Source: Oscillospiraceae bacterium
GTDB lineage: Bacteria; Bacillota; Clostridia; Saccharofermentanales; Fastidiosipilaceae
Length of the DNA stretch: 64,000 bases
Direction of reading: 5' to 3'
Assembly: GCA_028704415.1 (NCBI GenBank)
Contig: JAQWFM010000004.1
Location: 1 to 64,000, forward strand
The position numbers were made by a program, and so were the translations under genes. Below the pieces are notes generated by a model. The model did no database searches. It was not told where the DNA came from and saw nothing but the letters and a program-made list of their open reading frames with translations. Of the stretch, positions 39,194 to 48,536 are shown in pieces; within the stretch, counting starts at the first letter, position 1, and each line of letters opens with the position of its first letter.

Positions 39194-40927
39194 ATGAACG
39201 GTATCGCAATTCTTTTAGTGGCCATCGTAGCTTTGGCTTGTGGTTACATCTTTTATGGCAGGTGGCTGGCTAAAAAGTGGGGCATTGACCCCCAGGCCAA
39301 AACACCTGCGGTCACCCAGGAGGACGGGCAGGATTATATTCCCACCCACCGGGCTGTGGTTTTTGCGCATCAGTTCAACGCGATTGCCGGAGCAGGTCCC
39401 ATTACAGGTCCGATTATTGCCGCGGTATTCGGCTGGGTCCCCGCGTTTTTGTGGATCGTGGTAGGTGGTATCTTTTTTGGAGCCGTCCAGGATTTTGGGG
39501 CGCTGTATGCCTCAGTGAAAAACGAAGGCAAGTCCATTGGCCTGATCATTGAAAAATATATCGGTCAGACGGGCCGCAAATTATTCCTGTCATTTTCCTG
39601 GATTTTCTCTTTACTGGTTATCGCCGCCTTTGGCGACATTGTGGCGTCAACATTCAGCGCCGCTCCGGACGGCGGTTGGTCTTTAGCAGCGGCGGTTACC
39701 CAATCTGCGACTACCAAGCCCAGCGCGGCGGCCGGCTCTATCTCCATGCTCTACATCCTGGGCGCGATCATTTATGGTTTTTATATGCGCTACCGCAAGC
39801 CTAAGCCTGCTGAAATGTTTGTTTCCGGGCTGCTGTTGTTTGTGCTCCTGATGGCCGGCGGCATGCTGCTGCCTATCTATCTGAATAAGATGGCCTGGCT
39901 GCTGATCATTTTTGCCTACATTTTTGCCGCTGCAGTGGTGCCCATGTGGGTGCTGATCCAGCCACGGGATTACCTGAGCATCTATCTGCTGGTCACCATG
40001 ATCCTGGTCGCCGTGTTTGGCATTTTTACGACCAATCCCAGCATGAACCTGAATGCGTTTAATGGGTTTGCCGTCAGCGGCAAGACGCTGTTCCCCACGC
40101 TGTTTGTGACCATCGCCTGCGGCGCCATATCTGGTTTCCACAGCCTGGTCTCCTCAGGTACGACCTCCAAGCAGGTCAAAAATGAAAAAGACATGCTCCC
40201 CATCAGCTATGGCGCCATGATGTGCGAAAGCTTACTGGCCGTCGTTGCGCTGGTGGTCGCCGGCGCGGCGGCAAGCGGCGGTACCTTGCCGGATGGCACA
40301 CCGTTCCTGATTTTTGCGGCCGGCGTCAGCGGCTTCTTTCAAAAATTAGGTATGTCTGAATATGTGGCCTCGGCCACCATTACCATGTGCCTGTCCGCCT
40401 TAGGCCTGACCACCCTGGATTCAGTAGCCCGGATCGGGCGGATGGCGCTGCAGGAATTGTTACTGGGTTCGGGGCAGACCGCGCCCAACCAGGCAGTAGC
40501 CTTTATCACCAATAAGTATGTCGCCACCGGCCTGACCCTGCTGTTTGGTTTTCTGCTTTCCTTAGGCGGATATAACAACATCTGGGCTTTGTTTGGCTCG
40601 GCCAACCAGTTGCTCGGCGCCCTGGTCCTGATCGCTCTGGCAGTCTTTCTTAAAGTCACCGGACGTAAAGGCTGGATGCTCTATGTACCCATGGCCTTCA
40701 TGCTGGTCGTTACCCTGAGCGCGCTGGTCATGGCCGTGGTCAATATATTTGGCAAGATGGCTGCCGGCAGCTTTGCTTTCCTGACCGATGGCCTGCAATT
40801 AATTGTCGCCGTACTTTTGGTGGTCCTGGCAGTCAATGTGGCTTTCCACGGTGTCCGGAAATTGCTGCAGGGTAAAGCCAATCCAGAGCAGCTGGCGGAT
40901 AAGCCGCTGAACTCTTCAGTCAAATAA
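39194..40927 (+). CDS. cstA: CstA family transporter (carbon starvation protein A, peptide/pyruvate-type)
   Basis: YGRWLAKKWGIDPQAKTPAVTQEDGQDYIPTHRAVVFAHQFNAIAGAGPITGPIIAAVFGWVPAFLWIVVGGIFFGAVQDFGALYASVKNEGKSI; FHSLVSSGTTSKQ. Confidence 0.95.
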   Translation: MNGIAILLVAIVALACGYIFYGRWLAKKWGIDPQAKTPAVTQEDGQDYIPTHRAVVFAHQFNAIAGAGPITGPIIAAVFGWVPAFLWIVVGGIFFGAVQDFGALYASVKNEGKSIGLIIEKYIGQTGRKLFLSFSWIFSLLVIAAFGDIVASTFSAAPDGGWSLAAAVTQSATTKPSAAAGSISMLYILGAIIYGFYMRYRKPKPAEMFVSGLLLFVLLMAGGMLLPIYLNKMAWLLIIFAYIFAAAVVPMWVLIQPRDYLSIYLLVTMILVAVFGIFTTNPSMNLNAFNGFAVSGKTLFPTLFVTIACGAISGFHSLVSSGTTSKQVKNEKDMLPISYGAMMCESLLAVVALVVAGAAASGGTLPDGTPFLIFAAGVSGFFQKLGMSEYVASATITMCLSALGLTTLDSVARIGRMALQELLLGSGQTAPNQAVAFITNKYVATGLTLLFGFLLSLGGYNNIWALFGSANQLLGALVLIALAVFLKVTGRKGWMLYVPMAFMLVVTLSALVMAVVNIFGKMAAGSFAFLTDGLQLIVAVLLVVLAVNVAFHGVRKLLQGKANPEQLADKPLNSSVK

Positions 40928-40948
40928 GTTTACCTGATTAGTCCTTTC

Positions 40949-41003
40949 AACTAACCTCGTCTCCTGCTGGCTGCAAGCCGGCAACCGGCGGGGTTAGTTT
41001 TTA
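40949..41003 (+). terminator. Terminator after cstA
   Basis: AACTAACC...GGTTAGTTTTTA. Confidence 0.6.
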
Positions 41004-41227
41004 TGTTGGCAGGCTGATATTGACCTTAAGCCTTGCCTCCCCCGCGCAGACTGCCTGGCCTGGCGCAACTCCGGCTGCAGCTGCAGCTTGCGTTTACTTT
41101 GTAGGGGAAACGTTGGCATTTGTAATATTTTATACGTGATATTTTATTGCATTTTTCAGAATTCGTGATAAAATGTATTTGTTCTAAAAAGAACAATAAA
41201 ATGATTCCTGGCTTTGAGGAGGTTTAT

Positions 41228-42397
41228 ATGGCACGTTTTACGTTACCTAGAGACATTTATTACGGACCAGGTGCAATTAATGACCTGGCAAAACTGACGG
41301 CTTATAAGCGAGCGATTATTGTTACCGGCGGACACTCCATGAAAAGAACCGGTTTCCTGGATAAGACTGAAGCCTGTTTAAAAAAAGCAGGTATGGAAAC
41401 CCTGATTTTGGACGGTGTTGAACCGGATCCTTCTATTGAAACGGTGTACCGCGGGGCAAAAATCATGGCTGAATTCAAGCCTGATTTGATTGTCGCCCTG
41501 GGCGGTGGTTCACCCCTGGATGCGGCTAAAGCCATGTGGGTATTTTACGAGCATCCTGAAAAAACCTTTGACGACATTAAGGATCCTTTCAGTCTGCCGC
41601 CCCTGCGCCAAAAGGCTCACTTTTTGGCCATTCCTTCCACCAGCGGCACGGCTTCTGAAGTCACGGCCTTTTCCGTCATTACCGATTATTCAACCAACAT
41701 CAAATATCCGTTAGCCGACTTTGAAATTACACCGGATATTGCCGTGCTGGATATGGATATCCCTCTGACCATGCCTCAGACCTTGACTGCCCATACCGGT
41801 ATAGACGCTTTAACGCATGCCTTGGAGGCTTTTGTGGCCTCCGCACGGTCGGATTTTTCGGATCCGCTGGCTCTGAAAGCAATCAGCGATATTTTTGATA
41901 ACCTGGTAGATTCTTATAATGGCAGTAAAGAAGCCCGCGGCAAGATGCATGTGGCCCAGTGTCTGGCCGGGATGGCCTTTTCTAACGCGCTGCTGGGAAT
42001 ATCCCACAGTCTGGCCCATAAGTCCGGCGCGGAGTTTCATATCACCCACGGTTGCTGCAACGCCATTTTGCTGCCGTCAGTCATCCAGTTTAACGCAGCA
42101 GTGGTGATGGACCGCTACGCTGAGGTCGCCCGTTATCTGGGTTTACCCGGCGGTACCAGCAAGCAGCTGACCGACAATCTGGTCGCGGCTATTCGCCGGC
42201 TTAATCAGCAGGTGGGTATCGCCCAGACCTTTAAAGAAAACGGCGTGACTGAAGAGCACTTTAAGGCAGTCGTTGACCGGATTGCGGAGAATGCGGTAGG
42301 TGATCCCTGCACGGCGTCCAACCCCCGCAAGGCTGAAAAAGCCGATATGAAAAAGATCCTGGAAGCAGCCTTCTATGGCAAAGAGATCTGCTACTAA
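41228..42397 (+). CDS. Iron-containing alcohol dehydrogenase
   Basis: FTLPRDIYYGPGAINDLAKL, LIVALGGGSPLDAAKAMWV, IPSTSGTASEVTAFSVITD, HTGIDALTHALEAFVA, HSLAHKSGAEFHITHGCCNAILLP. Confidence 0.93.
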   Translation: MARFTLPRDIYYGPGAINDLAKLTAYKRAIIVTGGHSMKRTGFLDKTEACLKKAGMETLILDGVEPDPSIETVYRGAKIMAEFKPDLIVALGGGSPLDAAKAMWVFYEHPEKTFDDIKDPFSLPPLRQKAHFLAIPSTSGTASEVTAFSVITDYSTNIKYPLADFEITPDIAVLDMDIPLTMPQTLTAHTGIDALTHALEAFVASARSDFSDPLALKAISDIFDNLVDSYNGSKEARGKMHVAQCLAGMAFSNALLGISHSLAHKSGAEFHITHGCCNAILLPSVIQFNAAVVMDRYAEVARYLGLPGGTSKQLTDNLVAAIRRLNQQVGIAQTFKENGVTEEHFKAVVDRIAENAVGDPCTASNPRKAEKADMKKILEAAFYGKEICY

Positions 42398-42461
42398 GTA
42401 AGGACTGCGTAAGGACTGCGGCTGACAGGACTAAGCACTGACCAAGCAACATCAAGCTCAT

Positions 42462-42500
42462 AAAACGCTCCGGGGCTCAGACAGCCGCGGAGCGTTTTTA
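42462..42500 (+). terminator. Terminator after the Fe-ADH gene
   Basis: AAAACGCTCCG...CGGAGCGTTTTT. Confidence 0.85.
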
Positions 42501-42544
42501 TACCGGTCGGCCGTCTGGTCAGGCAGGTCGGCCGTCAGGTCCGG

Positions 42545-42880
42545 TCAGCGCACCAGGCCATAGGGCCAGTCCATCAGGCCTCCAAAACTGACCGCATGGT
42601 CATAGCCCAGCTTATGCAGCACCCGGACCGCCTGTACGGCCCGGGCTCCGCTGAGACAATAAACCAGGATCTCAGCCTGCCGGTCCGGCAACTCTGCCGC
42701 CGCCCGGGCCTCCAGCTGATAGAGCGGGATCAGGCGTGCATGCTTAATATGGCCACTCTGGTATTCTGAGCCTTCCCGCACATCCAGAATAATCGCCTGG
42801 GGATTAGCCTTGATCCGCTCCTGGGCTTCAGCCGCCGTGAGTGTCTGCGATCCGGTCATGGTTTTAAAAAAATTGAACAT
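42545..42880 (-). CDS. Rhodanese-like domain protein
   Basis: IILDVREGSEYQSGHIKHARLIPL, active-site loop VYCLSGARAVQAVRVLHKLGYDHAVSFGGLMDWP. Confidence 0.92.
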   Translation of the reverse strand: MFNFFKTMTGSQTLTAAEAQERIKANPQAIILDVREGSEYQSGHIKHARLIPLYQLEARAAAELPDRQAEILVYCLSGARAVQAVRVLHKLGYDHAVSFGGLMDWPYGLVR

Positions 42881-43305
42881 AGTCTTACCCCTCATTTTTC
42901 TTTATGCCGCCAGCTGCACCCAGTTGACGGGGCTTAGGTGATCCCGGACGGGATCGGCGGATAGGCCGGCGGTGTAAGCGCCTTATATTATTTTATTCTA
43001 ATGTAGTAATATAAAAATTACCTCAGGATCTGTCAAGTCCACAGGATATAAAAAAGCAAACTTACCGTAAAATCCTGGTCCGCCAAGTAATTCAGGCGCC
43101 CTCCCCTCCTGGGTTGGCCGCCTTAGGGCAGCTATCCGCTCAGCCAAACCGCCAGGCGCAGGCGCCCTGACCCGTCTGGCAGGGTGATCTTTGCGGCTGC
43201 GCTGGCAAAGGCCGCCGGGCCTGCCCTCTTTACAGCAGCCGTCTTTGTCTATATGCTGTACAAAAAGATCTGCGCCAAGCAGTTTTAAAAGGATGTAAAC
43301 GTGTC

Positions 43306-43605
43306 ATGAATCAGGATGCCGATTATCTAGCCGGACTTTTAAAGGTACTGGCCAACGCCAACCGCCTGCAGTTGTTGTGCGGGCTCAGCCATCAGGAACT
43401 CAATGTCAGTCAGCTGGGCCTGTTGCTGCCTGAGCTGTCTCAGTCCGCTTTATCTCAGCATCTGGCTATTCTGAAAAAGCACGGCGTACTGACGTCCCGG
43501 AAAGACGGGCTGAAGGTCTATTACCAGATTGCCGACGACCGGATAGAAAAAGTAATCCGCGTATTGCAGGAAAATTATTGTCCGGATTCCCAGCTGCTGC
43601 TCTGA
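43306..43605 (+). CDS. ArsR-family regulator, candidate SqrR/BigR/YgaV-type thiol sensor
   Basis: LLKVLANANRLQLLCGLSHQELNVSQLGLLLPELSQSALSQHLAILKKHGVLTSRKDGLKVYYQI...ENYCP; Cys25 and Cys92. Confidence 0.88.
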   Translation: MNQDADYLAGLLKVLANANRLQLLCGLSHQELNVSQLGLLLPELSQSALSQHLAILKKHGVLTSRKDGLKVYYQIADDRIEKVIRVLQENYCPDSQLLL

Positions 43606-43773
43606 AGCTTAATCCGGAGAGCCCGCATTTCCGGCCGTCACTTCAGCGCGCGCTTACTTATCAGCAGATAAAATTTCATCATTATATTTTATTATTTCAT
43701 GTGGTTATACTACAAGCAGACCGCAGTCGCAGCGGCTGCGTTTTTTTATGTCCTATGAAAGAAGGCGCTCACA

Positions 43774-44697
43774 ATGCTGCATGATCTTATTATTATCGGA
43801 GCCGGTCCCGCCGGGGCCAGCGCGGCTATTTATGCCGCCAGCCGGGGCTTAGCGGTGCTTTTATTAGAACAGCAAGCCGTAGGCGGGCTGATTGGTCAGG
43901 TATCGACTGTAACGCACTACGCGGCTATAGAGACCCATGAAACCGGCGCCAGTTTTGCCACACGGCTGCAAGCGCAATTAGTGGCTGCCGGGGTTCAGGT
44001 TTGTCTGGAGCCGGTCCGGCAAGTTAGCTTGGCCGCTCCGCTCAAAACCGTTCAAACCACAGCCAACACTTATCAGGCGCGCGCAGTCATCCTGGCTAAC
44101 GGCAGCACGGCCAATCGTCTGGCCATCCCTGGCGCAGCTACGCTGGACGGTCATGGCATGAATCTGAACGCCGCCCGTGAGGGCCAGGCTTACGCCGGAC
44201 ACAACTTATATGTGGTGGGCGGCGCGGATGGCGCCATAAAAGAGGCGCTCTACCTGGCTCAGTTTGCGCATAAACTGGTCGTCATCCATTTTGAAGATCA
44301 GCTAAGCGCAATCCCGCAATTTACCCGGCCTTTGCTGCAGTTGCCCAATCTGGAACTGCGGCTGCATACGCGCCTCACCGCAGTGGAAGGCGAAACTGCC
44401 CTTTCCCGCCTGCATCTGACAGATGAGCATAGTGGGCAAAGCCAGTGGCGCGATGACCCCGGCGCCGGTGTGTTTGTGTACACTGGTTCCACGCCTAATA
44501 CTGCTTTGTATCCTGAGCTCAAGCTAGATAAAGGCTACATCCCGGTCAATGAAAAGATGGAAACGGCGCTGCCCGGGGTATATGCAGCCGGCGATATCCG
44601 GGTCAAGCAAGTCCGCCAAGTCGCAACTGCAGTAGCCGACGGCGCCATTGCGGGCATTAACGCGGCGGCATTTATCCAGTCAGGCGCTCCCGCCTGA
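43774..44697 (+). CDS. Thioredoxin reductase-like FAD/NAD(P) oxidoreductase lacking CxxC
   Basis: DLIIIGAGPAGASAAIYAASRGL, LYVVGGADGAIKEALYLAQFA, ALPGVYAAGDIRVKQVRQVATAVADGAIAGINAAAFI; no CxxC between the domains. Confidence 0.85.
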   Translation: MLHDLIIIGAGPAGASAAIYAASRGLAVLLLEQQAVGGLIGQVSTVTHYAAIETHETGASFATRLQAQLVAAGVQVCLEPVRQVSLAAPLKTVQTTANTYQARAVILANGSTANRLAIPGAATLDGHGMNLNAAREGQAYAGHNLYVVGGADGAIKEALYLAQFAHKLVVIHFEDQLSAIPQFTRPLLQLPNLELRLHTRLTAVEGETALSRLHLTDEHSGQSQWRDDPGAGVFVYTGSTPNTALYPELKLDKGYIPVNEKMETALPGVYAAGDIRVKQVRQVATAVADGAIAGINAAAFIQSGAPA

Positions 44698-44861
44698 ACG
44701 AGACGCGTAGCAAGAGCAAAATCATAGCGCCAGGGCCAACTGGGGGGCTCTGATCCCGCCCCGGCTCAAGCTGCCGGCTGACTGATGATTGCGGCTTGTC
44801 AGTGGCCGCTACTATCTTTATAATGTACCTTGTGTCCCGGCGCTCCCGGTGCAAGGTATAT

Positions 44862-44944
44862 GCGGCCGTGGTGAAATTGGCAGACACGCTGGATTTAGGT
44901 TCCAGTGAGCAATCGTGCAGGTTCAACTCCTGTCGGCCGCACCA
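44862..44944 (+). tRNA. tRNA-Leu (anticodon TAG), CCA encoded
   Basis: Acceptor GCGGCCG/CGGCCGC, A73, CCA; anticodon arm CTGGA-TTTAGGT-TCCAG; GGTTCAACTCC T-arm. Confidence 0.95.
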
Positions 44945-44951
44945 AGTTTGT

Positions 44952-44997
44952 CAGGTTGAAATGAATGCAGCATCGTATTTGTTTCAACCTGTTTTTT
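44952..44997 (+). terminator. Terminator after tRNA-Leu
   Basis: CAGGTTGAAA...TTTCAACCTGTTTTTT. Confidence 0.85.
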
Positions 44998-45178
44998 GTG
45001 TTTTACGCAGCCATACCAGGCGGTCAAAACGCCAGGGCTTGCTCTAAATCCAGCCATAAAAACCGCTTTGTTATTGCTTGTCAAACACATTTTACATGAT
45101 AAAAACGGGTAATATCAAAACCCTTTGATAGCGAGAACACCTTCCTCAATATATTTTGGGAAAGCAGGAGGGCACTAT

Positions 45179-45733
45179 ATGGAGATTGGAACACAAATAA
45201 GAAAGCTGCGAACAGAAATGAAGCTGTCGCAAGAGGAATTAGCAGCTAAAATATTTGTCTCCCGACAAACAATTTCAAATTGGGAAAATGACAAGAATTA
45301 TCCGGATTTAAACAGTTTGGTACTATTAAGTTCTCTGTTTAGTGTCTCTCTTGACATACTAATTAAGGGAGATCTTGAAAAAATGGAATGGGAAATCAAG
45401 CGAGAAGACTTGCATCGGTTTAAGCGTGATGGTGCAAATTTTACTGTGTTGTTTTTATGCATGATGGTCCTACCGGTTCCGCTGGTGAAATGGGGGATAT
45501 ATCGGAGCTGGAATATGGGCCCTGCTTGCAGCTATCACCTTACTTTATGCAAGATTAATTGAAAAAAAAAAGAGTATGATATTCAGACCTACAAAGAAAT
45601 TATTGCTTTTTATGAGGGGAAAAGCCTGGGTGAGATTGAAAAAAATCGTGAGTACGGCAAACATCCCTGTCAAAAAGTGCTGTTAGCAATCGCTGCGGGT
45701 TTACTGACACTCGCAGTTGCGGCCGTTATGTAG
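45179..45733 (+). pseudogene. XRE-family HTH regulator disrupted by two compensating frameshifts
   Basis: MEIGTQIRKLRTEMKLSQEELAAKIFVSRQTISNWENDKNYPD intact; +1 frame then carries GYIGAGIWALLAAITLLYARLIEKK; original frame resumes EYDIQTYKEIIAFYEGKSLGEIEKNREYGKHPCQKVLLAIAAGLLTLAVAAVM* after an A10 run. Confidence 0.75.
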
Positions 45734-45828
45734 TTTATAATGTAATCTCGCAAGTTACTTGCTTATGTCATTTAAAGCTAAGCAGAATTTTATAAAAGCT
45801 GCAGCTATTTGGGCCTAAGGACATAAGC

Positions 45829-45875
45829 TAAAGTCATGTAAAGGAATTTGAATCCATACATGACTTTTGTTTTAT
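45829..45875 (+). terminator. Terminator after the XRE gene
   Basis: AAAGTCATGTA...TACATGACTTTTGTTTT. Confidence 0.65.
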
Positions 45876-46157
45876 CTGTCAGGCGATTCCCGGTACTGAG
45901 CAGCCATCAGACCATTCTTTTCCAGCCGGAGTAAGAAAGGTTGTCAAGCTGCCAAGCTGAGACCTTGAATGAATCATACTGGCGCCTGAGCCCCTACCCT
46001 GGCCTTGGCTCACCGCGTGGCTAATGCCGGCAAAGGCTGGCGCATATGGCTTTTTTGCCGTTACTTGCCTAAAATGGCCTTGAGGGATTGAGCCCTCAGA
46101 CCTGAGTTGACGCAGGTAAAGCTTAACGCCGCATTATCTTCTGCAGGAGTAAAGTCC

Positions 46158-46631
46158 GTGTCCTTTGTGATCATTCATCAGGATATCACGCAACTGGCAG
46201 TTGACGCCATAGTTAACGCCGCTAACCCGGAACTGCTAAGGGGGGACGGTGTCTGTGGCGCCATCTTCAGAGCCGCCGGCGCAACAAAGCTCCAGGCCGC
46301 CTGCCAAAAGCTAGCCCCCATCCAAACAGGCCAGGCGGTCATAACGCCAGGCTTTAACTTGGCCGCCAAGTACATCATCCACGCGGTCGGGCCGGTCTAC
46401 CAGCGGCAGGATCCGGCCCAAAGCGCCAGACTGCTTCGCCTGGCCTATACCAATTCGCTGCGCTTAGCGGTGGAATATAAGTGTGCCAGTATAGCGTTTC
46501 CGCTCATATCCAGCGGGGTCTATGGCTATCCTGCGGCATTGGCTCAGCAGGTAGCCGCGGCTGCTATTCAAGCGTTTTTGCGGGAGCATGAGCTTGAGGT
46601 AACGCTGGTCTTGTTTGACCGGCAAACCTAG
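46158..46631 (+). CDS. Macro-domain protein (O-acetyl-ADP-ribose deacetylase-like), GTG start
   Basis: IIHQDITQLAVDAIVNAANPELLRGDGVCGAIFRAAG...TPGFNLAAKYIIHAVGPVY...IAFPLISSGVYGYP; CAGGAGTAAA before GTG 46158. Confidence 0.9.
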   Translation: MSFVIIHQDITQLAVDAIVNAANPELLRGDGVCGAIFRAAGATKLQAACQKLAPIQTGQAVITPGFNLAAKYIIHAVGPVYQRQDPAQSARLLRLAYTNSLRLAVEYKCASIAFPLISSGVYGYPAALAQQVAAAAIQAFLREHELEVTLVLFDRQT

Positions 46632-46746
46632 CCCGGGGCGCCAATATAGCGGTATGCTTACCTAAGCCACACTGACCTTTATGGGTTAGTGCAAAACACT
46701 AAACCAGATCAACTGCTATAGCATAATGATGAAGAGGTATACTAGT

Positions 46747-47172
46747 ATGACTACGGATTCGCCCATTAAGTTAAATTCGTTTACACTGGATTGTCTGCAG
46801 GCCCAGAAACTCGCTGCCTTTTACGCGCGCTTGCTGCAATGGGAGGTTGTGTACACAGACAATGACTATGCCGTGGCCGCGCCGCCCCGGACCGCCCTGG
46901 GCGCGTATCCGGGGCTGACCTTCCAGAGCAATCCGGATTATCTGGCGCCGGTCTGGCCGGAAACCGCTGACTGCCAGCAGCAAATGGCTCATCTGGATTT
47001 TGCGGTAGCCGATATGACGCTAGCGGTGCAGACCGCCCTAGACTGCGGGGCCAGGCTGGCACCGGTCCAGTTTTCAGACCAATGGACGGTCATGTTTGAC
47101 CCCAGCGGTCATCCCTTTTGCCTATGCTTACTGCCGCAGCTGTTTAACTCCGCGGATTTTGCCCTGCGCTAA
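46747..47172 (+). CDS. VOC/glyoxalase-like domain protein
   Basis: FTLDCLQAQKLAAFYARLLQWEVVYTDNDYAVAAPP...HLDFAVADMTLAVQTALDCGARLAPVQFSDQWTVMFDPSGHPFCLC. Confidence 0.82.
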   Translation: MTTDSPIKLNSFTLDCLQAQKLAAFYARLLQWEVVYTDNDYAVAAPPRTALGAYPGLTFQSNPDYLAPVWPETADCQQQMAHLDFAVADMTLAVQTALDCGARLAPVQFSDQWTVMFDPSGHPFCLCLLPQLFNSADFALR

Positions 47173-47337
47173 ACTGAGCAACGACGGTAGCCGCCAAGCC
47201 CGCAGATCAAAGACCTGAATCTTGGCTGCTGCCGTTACTTTTATATATGGTGGCATTGGGAACGTACATACTCCTGAGGATGATTAACGAACAACACATT
47301 TATGCTGTTTGCAATTCATTTTAAAGGGAGTTTTTTT

Positions 47338-47505
47338 ATGCCACAAACAAAATTTCAGGCATTCATTTTTAGCTTAATCATGGTTGGCGTAATGGCATGT
47401 CTGATGTGCCCCGCAATGAGTTTCGTGGCTACCCTGTTATTTAATGAGATCAATAAAAATTTCATAGCCATATGGCTGCAAACAGCTGCGCTGATCTTTC
47501 TATAG
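47338..47505 (+). CDS. Short DUF2798-like membrane protein, possibly truncated
   Basis: MPQTKFQAFIFSLIMVGVMACLMCPAMSFVATLLFNEINKNFIAIWLQTAALIFL* with AAAGGGAG upstream; ends before the second TM expected for the family. Confidence 0.45.
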   Translation: MPQTKFQAFIFSLIMVGVMACLMCPAMSFVATLLFNEINKNFIAIWLQTAALIFL

Positions 47506-47681
47506 ATCATTTGCCGTGAGATACAGCTGTCCGTTCAGGTTTTGTGGCATAATCTAGCTAACGCGAAGTGTCAGCCGCCGCGGCGGCCTGCCGTCAGACG
47601 GCAAGCGTCGTGGCAGACGCACCCAGTTTTGCTATCCCCCGTTTCCGGCTTGCCGCCGGTACCGTTACAAGGAGCAGTATT

Positions 47682-48536
47682 ATGTTTGAGCAGCTGACTA
47701 TTGCCCATCCCGCCCAAGCCATTAAGCTCCAGGATTTTGATCCTGATGAAACCCTGGAGCTCAGTAAGGAAACCGTCAAACCGCTGATGAAAGATCTGCG
47801 CAAGCGCTTTGCCCGCTGTCAGGAAAAGCTTTATGCCGCTAAAGACTATGCGCTTTTGCTGGTACTGCAGGGCATGGACTGCAGTGGTAAAGATGGTACC
47901 GTAAAAAAAGTCTTATATGGGATTAACCCTAATGGTTTTTACGTTCAGGCCTTTAAAGAGCCGACCCCCCTGGAATTAGGGCATGACTACTTATGGCGGG
48001 TACACCAAAAAGCACCAGCTAAAGGGCAGATTGGTATATTTAATCGCTCCTATTATGAGGACGTACTGGTGACCAGGGTCCACGGAACCATAGATGATGC
48101 CGTAGCCCAGCGCCGGTTTGCGGAAATTCGCAATTTTGAGCAATACCTGACGGACAATCATACGATCGTGCTAAAATTCTTTTTGCATATCTCTAAAGAC
48201 TTTCAAAAAGAAAAACTGGACGACCGGCTCACTCACCCAGATAAAAACTGGAAGTTTTCTGAGGCGGATTTACGGGAACGCCAATATTGGGAGCATTATC
48301 AGCGCTATTATGAAGATGTCCTGAATAACTGCAGCACCGCTAACGCACCCTGGTACATTGTGCCGGCGGATCGCCGCTGGTTCCGTAACTATATGATTTT
48401 GGACACAATTGTCACGGCACTGGAGGGGCTGGATTTGCACTACCCCACCTTGCAAGGCAATGTGGATAAACTGATTAAAGAGCTCAAGCACAGCGATAAA
48501 GCCAAGCCGCTGCCTAAAGCAGCTGACCAGGCTTAA
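47682..48536 (+). CDS. ppk2: Polyphosphate kinase 2 family protein
   Basis: YALLLVLQGMDCSGKDGTVKKVLYGINPNGFYVQAFKEPTPLELGHDYLWRVHQKAPAKGQIGIFNRSYYEDVLVTRVH. Confidence 0.95.
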   Translation: MFEQLTIAHPAQAIKLQDFDPDETLELSKETVKPLMKDLRKRFARCQEKLYAAKDYALLLVLQGMDCSGKDGTVKKVLYGINPNGFYVQAFKEPTPLELGHDYLWRVHQKAPAKGQIGIFNRSYYEDVLVTRVHGTIDDAVAQRRFAEIRNFEQYLTDNHTIVLKFFLHISKDFQKEKLDDRLTHPDKNWKFSEADLRERQYWEHYQRYYEDVLNNCSTANAPWYIVPADRRWFRNYMILDTIVTALEGLDLHYPTLQGNVDKLIKELKHSDKAKPLPKAADQA

